Origin: an uncultured Clostridium sp.
Lineage (GTDB): Bacteria > Bacillota > Clostridia > Peptostreptococcales > Peptostreptococcaceae
Reading direction: 5' to 3'
Length of the DNA: 13,289 nucleotides
NCBI GenBank assembly: GCA_900539645.1
Contig: UQCY01000042.1
Location: 1 to 13,289, forward strand
Positions 7,728 to 13,289 of the stretch are shown here, piece after piece. The position numbers and the translations under genes are program-made. Positions within the stretch are counted from its first letter, which is position 1. The number at the start of each line of letters is the position of its first letter. The notes below the pieces were generated by a model, which saw nothing but the letters and a program-made list of their open reading frames with translations, did not search any database and was not told the DNA's origin.

Positions 7728-8690
7728 TTGTTAATTAAGGATGATTTTGAAGGTAGAGAGTTAAAATCAAGAAACGAGATTGTAAAGTCAATTTTTTTAG
7801 AGTATGGAGTGGATTATTGTGGAATTGCTCCAGTAAAATTTGGAAATGAGATCAGAGATATTTTGCAGAAGAGAGCAGATGAGAATCATCTTAGCGGTAT
7901 GGAAGAGAGTGATATAGATAAAAGGCTTGATGCTACTTTGATAATGGAGGATGCAAAGTCGATAATAGTTGCAGCTTTTCCTTATTACTGTGGGGATGTA
8001 AATGACTCTAATATTTCTTGTTATTGTAGAGGATACGATTATCATTTAGTAATTAGGGGTATAATGAACAGTATCTGTGAAAAAATACAGGAAAAATTTT
8101 CGAATGGGGAAAATGATACACAGGAAAATTCTATAAAAACAGAGATATTTGTAGATAATGGTCCGCTTGTTGACAGGTATTTGGCCTATATTTCAGGGAT
8201 AGGATTTTGGGGGATGAATGGTAGTATAATAACTGATAAATATGGATCATATGTATTTATTGGTTATATTGTTACAAACTTAGATATAGAAAAAGATGTT
8301 CCTTTGGAAAAGACCTGCTTAAAATGCGGAAAATGTATAAAGAGCTGTCCAGGAAATGCACTTCTTGAAGGCTATGATATGGATGCTAAAAAATGTATTT
8401 CTTATATAACCCAAAAGAAAGGCGAGCTTAGTGACGATGAAAAGAATATAATCAAGGAAAATAAAATTATTTTTGGATGTGATATGTGTCAAAAGGTATG
8501 TCCTCATAATAAGAATATTGAAATGACAAATATTGAAGAATTTAAAAATGATTTAATTGAAAAGCTTGATTTAGAGGAGATAAATCGGATATCAAATAAA
8601 GAATTTAAAAGAAGATATTATAATAGAGCATTTTCTTGGAGAGGAAAGGGAATTATAAAGAGAAATCTTGAGATATTGGAGGAAGATTAA
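7728..8690 (+). CDS. queG: Epoxyqueuosine reductase QueG
   Basis: Iron-sulfur, cobalamin-dependent enzyme that reduces epoxyqueuosine to queuosine at position 34 of tRNA. The N-terminal half contains YCGIAPVKF and RGYDYH. VDNGPLVDR (142-150) holds Asp143, the likely proton donor, and GFWGMNGSIITDKYGSYVFIG follows. Eight cysteines for two [4Fe-4S] clusters lie at 197, 200, 203, 207 (CLKCGKCIKSC) and 223, 251, 254, 258 (GCDMCQKVCP). The C-terminus YYNRAFSWRGKGIIKRN is the family's HEAT-like end. At 320 residues it is the short QueG form, without a long repeat tail. Its stop overlaps the ATG of nth (TAATG), so the two are translationally coupled. A TATACT at 7665-7670 may be its -10, overlapping the divergent RusA-like promoter. 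Confidence 0.93.
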   Translation: MLIKDDFEGRELKSRNEIVKSIFLEYGVDYCGIAPVKFGNEIRDILQKRADENHLSGMEESDIDKRLDATLIMEDAKSIIVAAFPYYCGDVNDSNISCYCRGYDYHLVIRGIMNSICEKIQEKFSNGENDTQENSIKTEIFVDNGPLVDRYLAYISGIGFWGMNGSIITDKYGSYVFIGYIVTNLDIEKDVPLEKTCLKCGKCIKSCPGNALLEGYDMDAKKCISYITQKKGELSDDEKNIIKENKIIFGCDMCQKVCPHNKNIEMTNIEEFKNDLIEKLDLEEINRISNKEFKRRYYNRAFSWRGKGIIKRNLEILEED

Positions 8691-9331
8691 TGGGAAAAAG
8701 TAGTGAAGAGATAAAAGAAATTTTAGATTTATTAGAGATTCAGTATCCTGATGCTGAGTGTGAATTGCATTATACGACGCCTTTTGAATTGTTAGTTGCG
8801 ACAATTCTTTCTGCTCAGTGTACAGATGTCAGAGTAAATAAGGTAACAGATGAAATGTTTAAAGTTTGCAATACACCGAAACAGTTTGCAGATCTTTCTG
8901 AGGAAGAAATAGGAGAGATGATAAAAACTTGTGGGCTTTACAAAAGTAAGGCTAAAAAAATAAAGATGACATCAGAAATTTTATACAACGATTACAACTC
9001 AGAGGTTCCAGACTCATTAGAAGAACTAGTAAAGCTTCCAGGTGTAGGAAGAAAAACTGCGGGAGTTGTTTTAAGTAATGCATTTGGGCATCCTGCGATT
9101 CCAGTAGATACTCATGTTTTTAGAATAGTAAATAGAATAGGAATTGTCGAAACTTCTACTCCTGAAAAAACAGAATTTGAACTTATGAAAGTTCTTCCTA
9201 AAGAAAGATGGTCAAAAGCACATCATTTATTTATCTTTTTAGGAAGAAGAATGTGTAAGGCTAGAAAGCCAGAATGTACCGACTGCCCGATAAAAAAGCA
9301 TTGTAATTATTTTTTAGAGATAGTAAAATAA
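8690..9331 (+). CDS. nth: Endonuclease III (DNA glycosylase/AP lyase)
   Basis: Bifunctional DNA glycosylase that removes oxidised pyrimidines and cleaves the resulting abasic site. Of 213 residues, the helix-hairpin-helix LPGVGRKTAG (116-125) carries catalytic Lys122, and PVDTHVFR (138-145) carries catalytic Asp140. The C-terminal cluster loop has Cys189, 196, 199 and 205 with the exact C-x6-C-x2-C-x5-C spacing. SAQCTDVRVN (41-50) matches the conserved N-terminal helix. The start overlaps the last base of queG; the pairing is probably for expression rather than a shared pathway. With nfo nearby, the window carries two central base-excision repair enzymes. No clear terminator follows. Confidence 0.97.
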   Translation: MGKSSEEIKEILDLLEIQYPDAECELHYTTPFELLVATILSAQCTDVRVNKVTDEMFKVCNTPKQFADLSEEEIGEMIKTCGLYKSKAKKIKMTSEILYNDYNSEVPDSLEELVKLPGVGRKTAGVVLSNAFGHPAIPVDTHVFRIVNRIGIVETSTPEKTEFELMKVLPKERWSKAHHLFIFLGRRMCKARKPECTDCPIKKHCNYFLEIVK

Positions 9332-9358
9332 AAGACTGAGAATACTTTATAATGAGGA

Positions 9359-9397
9359 ATACTATTGAATAAAATAAATGCTTTATAGGAATAGTAT
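9359..9397 (+). repeat. Inverted repeat in the trmL leader
   Basis: ATACTATT (9359-9366) and AATAGTAT (9390-9397) are perfect complements, with an inner ATAAA/TTTAT helix. They sit between a TATAAT (9348-9353) and the ribosome binding site of trmL. This could be an operator or an RNA hairpin; no T-run follows, so it is not a terminator. Confidence 0.45.
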
Positions 9398-9416
9398 ATA
9401 TGTAGGAGGAAGATAG

Positions 9417-9887
9417 ATGGCAATTAATATAGTTTTAGTTGAGCCTGAAATACCACATAATACAGGCAATATAATAAGAACATGTGCAGTTACAGGTGCA
9501 AAATTACACCTTGTAAAACCATTAGGATTTGAATTAACAGATAAACATCTTAAAAGATGTGGTCTTGATTATTGGGATATAGCAGATGTTAAGATATATG
9601 AAAACTTTGAAGAACTAGAAGCTCAGAATCCAGATGCACAGTATGTTTTAGGAACAAGTAAGGTCAAAAGAACTCATACTGATGTAGAATATAAAGATGG
9701 ATGTTTTCTTGTTTTTGGAAGCGAAACAAAAGGTTTATCTAAAGAAATAATAGAAAGACATATAGAGGATTGTGCAAGAATCCCTATGCTTGATTTAGAA
9801 AGAGCTAGATGTTTAAATCTTTCTAATGCTGTTGCAGTTATGACATACGAAGCGCTTAGACAGCTAGATTACCCAGGAATGAGATAA
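9417..9887 (+). CDS. trmL: tRNA (cytidine/uridine-34 2'-O)-methyltransferase TrmL
   Basis: A SPOUT-class SAM methyltransferase that methylates the wobble ribose of certain tRNAs. The protein is 156 residues, the usual size for this minimal knotted enzyme. Signatures are PEIPHNTGNIIRTC (10-23), PLGFELTDKHLKRCGLDYWD (35-54), VFGSETKGL (99-107) and the knot segment RCLNLSNAVAVMTYEA (131-146). AGGAGGA precedes the ATG. It begins a group with degV (20 bases apart) and the BMP lipoprotein. Two wobble-position tRNA modification genes, queG and trmL, thus lie close together. Confidence 0.96.
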   Translation: MAINIVLVEPEIPHNTGNIIRTCAVTGAKLHLVKPLGFELTDKHLKRCGLDYWDIADVKIYENFEELEAQNPDAQYVLGTSKVKRTHTDVEYKDGCFLVFGSETKGLSKEIIERHIEDCARIPMLDLERARCLNLSNAVAVMTYEALRQLDYPGMR

Positions 9888-9892
9888 TAAAC

Positions 9893-9900
9893 AGGAGGAG
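9893..9900 (+). promoter_or_regulatory. Ribosome binding site that decides the degV start
   Basis: AGGAGGAG lies 7 bases before the ATG at 9908 but only 1 base before the upstream in-frame ATG at 9902, so 9908 is preferred. Confidence 0.8.
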
Positions 9901-9907
9901 AATGGAT

Positions 9908-10753
9908 ATGAGTAAAATTAAAATAATATGCGATAGTCTTTGTGATTTAGACAAAAGCATAGTTGAAAAAAATGATATAGAAATGATACCACTAACTGTG
10001 ATAATCGGGGAAAAAGAATACAGAGATGGTATAGATATTTCAAAAGATGATTTTTATAAAATGTTAAGAAATGAAAATGTATATCCAAAAACATCTCAGG
10101 TAACTTATGGACAGTTTAAAGAAGTGTTTGGTAAATACAATTCAGAAGATACTAGCATATTATATATAGCTGCATCTTCTTCAGCAACTGGAACTTGCCA
10201 GAGTGCAATAATGGCAAAAAATGATATGTCAGGAGATATAAGAGTTTTCGATTCTCAGCAGGTTTGCTACGGTATAGCTAGATACGTTATAGAGGCAATA
10301 AAATTAAGAGATGAAGGAAAAACTATAGATGAGATATTAGAAGCTCTTGAAGCTATGAAAGAAAAAGTATTTGTAATGTTCTGCACAGATACACTTGAAT
10401 ACCTTCAGAAAGGTGGAAGAATTTCTTCTACTAAAGCAGCTATAGGAAATATATTAAATATTAAACCTATATTATACGTTAAAGATGGTTTAGTATCACA
10501 GTTATCTCAGGTTAGAGGTAAAAGAAATTTAGTATCTAAAATGGTAGAATTAACAAAGGACAAATGTGGAGATCTTTCAGGACAGACTGCATATGTGGGA
10601 TATACTGATAATGATGAGGATGAAATAAAGAAATTTATGGATTGTGTAAAAGAAGAACTTCATCCGGATAATATAGAGTTATTCCAGATAGGAACAGGAA
10701 TAGGAACTCATTCAGGTCCTGGAGCAATGGGAATTATTTGCCTAAAGAAATAG
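9908..10753 (+). CDS. DegV family fatty-acid-binding protein
   Basis: A 281-residue DegV (FakB-like) protein; this family binds a fatty acid between two alpha/beta domains, and in Firmicutes some members present it to the kinase FakA. The N-terminal strand IKIICDSLCDLD is the DegV form of 'ITDSt.DL'. It is followed by IPLTVIIGEKEYRDG, KTSQVTYGQF, the ASSSATGTCQSA loop (89-100), VFDSQQVCYG, YLQKGGRISS (166-175) and KPILYVKDG. The ligand and physiological partner are not shown by the context: no fakA is present, and the neighbours are trmL and a lipoprotein gene, probably in one operon. Confidence 0.92.
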   Translation: MSKIKIICDSLCDLDKSIVEKNDIEMIPLTVIIGEKEYRDGIDISKDDFYKMLRNENVYPKTSQVTYGQFKEVFGKYNSEDTSILYIAASSSATGTCQSAIMAKNDMSGDIRVFDSQQVCYGIARYVIEAIKLRDEGKTIDEILEALEAMKEKVFVMFCTDTLEYLQKGGRISSTKAAIGNILNIKPILYVKDGLVSQLSQVRGKRNLVSKMVELTKDKCGDLSGQTAYVGYTDNDEDEIKKFMDCVKEELHPDNIELFQIGTGIGTHSGPGAMGIICLKK

Positions 10754-10778
10754 AATAATTATTTTTAGGGAGGATAAG

Positions 10779-11789
10779 ATGAGGTTAAAAAAATTTATAA
10801 TTTCATCTCTTTCGGCTGTTATGATTGCTACTAGCCTTGGTGGTTGTAGTATGATTAATAAAGAAAAGGAAAAAGAGGAGCCAGTATCGGATTTAGTAAA
10901 TGTAACTCTTTTGACTGATGCAGAAGGTGGAGCAGGGGAAACACTTATTTCATCAGCAAGAGCAGGTCTTGAAGAAGCTGAATCTGGTCTTGGTATAGAT
11001 GGAAGATTTATAAAATGTTCAAGTAAAGACGATATAAAGAGTAATATAGAGGTTCTTGTAAAGGGAGGAAAAACTTCTCTAATAATAGGAGCAGGACCTA
11101 GATTTGAAAATATAATAAGTGTATACGCTAAAAAATATCCTAATCAGGATTTTGCATTAATAGATGCTACAGTTGATGGAGATATGCCTAAGAATTTAAC
11201 TAGCATAACATTTGATGATGAAAGATCTGGGTTTATAGCTGGATTTATAGCAGGAAAGATGACTGCTAAAAATAAAGTGGGATATATAAGTGGAACAAGT
11301 GGAAGTAGTGAAAAAGCGTATAGACAAGGTTTTGAAAAAGGTCTAAAAAAAGCCAATGATAAAAATCCAGAAATTATATCTAGAAATGTAAATATATATG
11401 AATCTTATGAGGATGCAAAAAATGCATTTGTGGATGTAGAATATTATGGAGCAGATATACTATTTGCACCTACAGAGGATGATTCAAAGGCAGCTATAGA
11501 TTCAATTAATAGCAATTATTCAAAAATTATAGCCGTTAATAAAGATCAGTACCATTATTCTAAAGATAAGGTGGTTGCATCTATAACAAAAAGCTATTCA
11601 AAGGCTGTTTATGATTCATGTGCCATGGTATACGATGGGGGAGATTCTTTTAAAGGTGGAAAAAATACTCAATATGGTGTAGCTGAAAAAGCAATAGCTT
11701 TAGCTCCATCTACAGAAAATACAGTTCCACCGGATGTACTTAGCTCATTGAGCAAGGCATTAAAAGAAGAATACTCTTCAGGGAACTAG
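10779..11789 (+). CDS. BMP family (PnrA-like) substrate-binding lipoprotein
   Basis: A 336-residue exported lipoprotein. Residues 1-23 are a lipoprotein signal peptide (MRLKKFIISSLSAVMIATSL) ending in lipobox LGGC, with Cys23 as the lipidated residue. A charged KEKEKEE tether follows. The mature part has the periplasmic-binding fold of the BMP/PnrA family: GAGPRFEN, FALIDATVDGD, the hallmark DERSGFIAGFIAGKM (145-159), KVGYISGTSGSS, RQGFEKGLKKAN and ADILFAPTEDDS. Family members usually bind purine nucleosides or similar solutes for an ABC importer; here no permease or ATPase gene is adjacent. AGGGAGGA precedes the ATG, 25 bases after degV, and a strong terminator follows within about 100 bases. 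Confidence 0.88.
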   Translation: MRLKKFIISSLSAVMIATSLGGCSMINKEKEKEEPVSDLVNVTLLTDAEGGAGETLISSARAGLEEAESGLGIDGRFIKCSSKDDIKSNIEVLVKGGKTSLIIGAGPRFENIISVYAKKYPNQDFALIDATVDGDMPKNLTSITFDDERSGFIAGFIAGKMTAKNKVGYISGTSGSSEKAYRQGFEKGLKKANDKNPEIISRNVNIYESYEDAKNAFVDVEYYGADILFAPTEDDSKAAIDSINSNYSKIIAVNKDQYHYSKDKVVASITKSYSKAVYDSCAMVYDGGDSFKGGKNTQYGVAEKAIALAPSTENTVPPDVLSSLSKALKEEYSSGN

Positions 11790-11880
11790 AAAAATCAAAA
11801 AATAGAAAGATTTTTAAAAAAAGTTTCAAAAATGATAAAAAAATAACTTTAAAAACTATATAAAAAAACTTTTATGTGTA

Positions 11881-11920
11881 AAAAAAGGCAAGGTATTTAT
11901 AAAAATATCTTGCCTTTTTT
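11881..11920 (+). terminator. Intrinsic terminator of the trmL-degV-BMP group
   Basis: GGCAAGGTATTT (11887-11898) pairs with AAATATCTTGCC (11903-11914), with one G-U pair and a four-base loop. Six Ts follow and an A-run precedes. The roughly 90 bases between the BMP stop and this hairpin are A-rich and hold nothing else I can identify. Confidence 0.9.
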
Positions 11921-11979
11921 GATGAATTATGTTATATAAGTTTAAAAAGAAAGAATTAAAAAAAGATTCTGAAAACTAA

Positions 11980-12008
11980 TTGACAACTTGCAAAATAGAG
12001 TGTATAAT
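11980..12008 (+). promoter_or_regulatory. Promoter of ncRNA A
   Basis: TTGACA (11980-11985), exactly 17 bases, then TATAAT (12003-12008): a perfect sigma-A promoter. It lies in a 65-base block (11966-12030) that aligns without gaps to 12670-12734 at 57 of 65 positions by my count. Confidence 0.9.
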
Positions 12009-12466
12009 CTAATTAAAGAAAAAGATAAAAACACTTTTTCAAAAACAAAACTAAATCTAATAAAAAGATTAAGTTAATTGGAAGATTTGGATAGAATCCA
12101 AAAATAAGAAAAAAGAAAGTGGTGGGTCCAATGAAAATATAAAGAATATATATCAGTAAATTGAATTATAAGATACTTAATTATATATTTAAAATATATA
12201 AAAGTATATAAAATAAAAATGGATGGCAATCAATATACAGATATATAATACAAAATAAAAAAATCTATTCTCTAAACATTAAAGCAATTAAACTTCATCC
12301 AGCAAAAAGTAGTAACAGAAATAAAACCTCCGAGAAAAAGTAGTTCAAAGTTACATTAATCGCATTATAATCTAATATAATAAAAAATATAAACTAAAAT
12401 AATTTGCAAAAAGGTTAATTAAAACTATTAATTAATTATAAAATCTAAAAAGGACAGGTAACAAAA

Positions 12467-12496
12467 ATGGTAAAGAAAAACGGTGATACATTATAG
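12467..12496 (+). other. Tiny ORF MVKKNGDTL at the 3' end of ncRNA A
   Basis: ATG at 12467 follows a purine-rich AGGACAGG. Nine codons end in a TAG that begins the terminator stem. Copy B has a matching MIIKKNGDIL. Conservation may reflect RNA structure rather than translation. Confidence 0.3.
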
Positions 12497-12553
12497 ACAC
12501 CATCTCTAGAAGGTCAAAGAAAATTGGCAAAGATGGTGTCTATAATTTTTTTT
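12490..12553 (+). terminator. Terminator of ncRNA A
   Basis: A perfect 16-bp stem, ATTATAGACACCATCT (12490-12505) with AGATGGTGTCTATAAT (12531-12546), has a 25-base loop and is followed by eight Ts. Confidence 0.9.
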
Positions 12554-12683
12554 GTTTATAAAGAAATTTATTAGTTTTTTGTTGGATCAAATTAATTGAT
12601 ATAAGATTTTTGGAGCAGGATAAATTAGTTGAAATAGCGAAACAAAAAAATAAAATAAATTCAAAAAATATTCTGAAAAATAG

Positions 12684-12712
12684 TTGACAACTTGCAAAAC
12701 TGGGAGTATAAT
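12684..12712 (+). promoter_or_regulatory. Promoter of ncRNA B
   Basis: TTGACA (12684-12689), 17 bases, TATAAT (12707-12712), in the same context as the copy A promoter exactly 704 bases upstream. The roughly 115 bases between terminator A and this block show no other feature. Confidence 0.9.
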
Positions 12713-13106
12713 TTAATTAAACAAAAAGATAAAAGATTTTTAAAATAAATCTAAATCAAAAAATAGCTAAAGTAGCAAATATAAAAAGAAAGTGGTGAGT
12801 CCAATGAAAAGTTAAGAATTAAACAAAAACATCCAGCATAGAGTTTACATTAGCCATTACAAATTAAAACCTCCAAGATTACAAAATTAAAAAAGCACTA
12901 CAAAGAAGTTAAAACTAAAGGGTAAAGCAAGTGAATCTTAAAAAAGATTCGTTATATACTAACAAATGTTATAAAAAATAACATATTGATTAAATAGATA
13001 AAATCATCTAAACAGAAAAAAATATAAGCGAATTTAATTAGATGATATAAAAAATAATATTACAATTAAAATTAATATAGATTGTGGAAAAGGAAAGGTA
13101 AAAAAT

Positions 13107-13139
13107 ATGATAATAAAGAAAAACGGTGACATATTATAG
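13107..13139 (+). other. Tiny ORF MIIKKNGDIL at the 3' end of ncRNA B
   Basis: ATG at 13107 follows AAAGGAAAGG. Ten codons end in TAG at the foot of the terminator stem, ending in the same KKNGD-x-L as copy A. Coding status is unproven. Confidence 0.3.
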
Positions 13140-13186
13140 ACACCATCTCATAAGCAAAAGCTGAAAGAGATGGTGTCTATTTTTTT
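13136..13186 (+). terminator. Terminator of ncRNA B
   Basis: ATAGACACCATCTC (13136-13149) pairs perfectly with GAGATGGTGTCTAT (13167-13180), and a run of seven Ts follows. The stem bases are almost the same as in copy A, while the loop differs in length and sequence and has its own AGC-AAAA-GCT. Confidence 0.9.
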
Positions 13187-13289
13187 ATTCTTAAGGAAAT
13201 TATAATAATTTAAAACTGTGGAAAACTTGTGTACAATAGTAATATGAATGTATTGAAAAAGCGAAAAGATGAAAAAATAATTAATAAAA

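Larger units (their letters stand above)
12015..12553 (+). ncRNA. Large structured noncoding RNA, copy A (unrecognised class)
   Basis: A unit of about 540 nt with its own promoter and terminator and no ORF beyond tiny ones. Hairpins visible in order are AATCT/AGATT (12054-12070), TTTGGAT-AGA-ATCCAAA (12086-12102), an AT helix 12173-12207, the long-range pairing TGGATG (12220-12225)/CATCCA (12296-12301), TTAATTA/TAATTAA (12415-12435), and the terminal stem. Blocks shared with copy B are the promoter and first bases, a core containing GTGGTGGGTCCAATG (12111-12137), CATCCAGCA (12296-12304), AAAACCTCC (about 12323) and the last 34 bases into the terminator (12473-12506). I do not recognise it as T-box, riboswitch, 6S, SRP or tmRNA. 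Large classes such as ROOL, GOLLD or OLE cannot be excluded by eye. The transcription start is inferred from the promoter. Confidence 0.75.
12719..13186 (+). ncRNA. Large structured noncoding RNA, copy B (paralogue of A)
   Basis: About 470 nt, same architecture as copy A. Hairpins seen are AGATTT/AAATCT (12734-12752), GCTA-AAG-TAGC (12766-12776), GAATCTT-AAAA-AAGATTC (12933-12950), ATGTTAT/ATAACAT (12966-12984), ATCATCTAA (13003-13011)/TTAGATGAT (13038-13046), and the terminal stem. The 27-base core with GTGGTGAGTCCAATG (12784-12810) differs from copy A at one position. CATCCAGCA (12830-12838) and AAAACCTCC (about 12867) recur, and the last 34 bases before the terminator loop (13116-13149) differ at two positions. 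The small triloop hairpin before the core occurs in both copies with different paired bases, which supports a conserved structure. The middle is otherwise unalike in sequence. Function unknown. Confidence 0.75.

Noticed and set aside
12111..12142. T-box leader reading of the GTGGTGGGTCC core
   Set aside because: The T-box antiterminator signature (AGGGTGGNACCGCG) and stem I motifs are not present, and no aminoacyl-tRNA synthetase or amino-acid gene follows.
11966..13186. CRISPR array or short direct-repeat array
   Set aside because: There are only two copies of a unit about 700 bases long; no regularly spaced short repeats or cas genes occur.
11966..13186. Naming the RNAs as ROOL, GOLLD or OLE
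   Set aside because: Size and self-contained transcription fit loosely, but I cannot match any defining motif without a covariance search.
13244..13289. Start of a new gene (MNVLKKRKDEK...) at the right edge
   Set aside because: There is no Shine-Dalgarno sequence and only 15 codons are visible; it may be chance in A-rich sequence. A TTTAAA-17-TACAAT upstream is only a fair promoter.
1..13289. tRNA or rRNA genes
   Set aside because: I saw no cloverleaf with a T-loop GTTCRANYC in a suitable setting and no rRNA-like conserved stretches.

Overview
The window comes from an AT-rich (about 30% GC by eye) Gram-positive chromosome. Strong AGGAGG-type ribosome binding sites, frequent AGA/ATA codons, some TTG starts, and the gene families present all point to the Clostridia. 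The overall look suggests Peptostreptococcaceae, but that family placement is inference. Most of the window is ordinary housekeeping DNA flanked by two unusual ends.

Left end (1-777): the first 55 bases fold as the 3' end of a group II intron (part of domain V, then domain VI with a bulged branch-point A). It is followed by the 3' remnant of a GNAT acetyltransferase gene on the minus strand, joined almost directly to the 3' part of a MerR-family regulator gene on the plus strand. Both remnants have lost their 5' ends, as expected if one deletion removed the shared promoter region of a divergent pair.

Middle (861-11789): an RsmF-type rRNA m5C methyltransferase; an apparent operon of signal peptidase I, a TIM-barrel isomerase/endonuclease-fold protein and a uridine-kinase-like protein with ThrRS-like N-terminal domains; an ArsR-like regulator with its own promoter and terminator; endonuclease IV (nfo); a RusA-like resolvase on the minus strand; queG overlapping nth (endonuclease III); and a trmL-degV-BMP lipoprotein operon ending in a strong terminator. 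Themes are base-excision and recombination repair (nfo, rusA-like, nth) and RNA modification (rsmF-like, queG, trmL).

Right end (11790-13289): about 1.5 kb with no credible protein gene. It holds two tandem paralogous transcription units of about 540 and 470 nt. Each has a perfect TTGACA-17-TATAAT promoter and its own intrinsic terminator. The promoter block, a 27-nt core near the 5' end and a 34-nt block running into the terminator are nearly identical between copies, while the middle has diverged but forms hairpins in both. I read these as two structured noncoding RNAs of a class I do not recognise. This is the most interesting part of the window.
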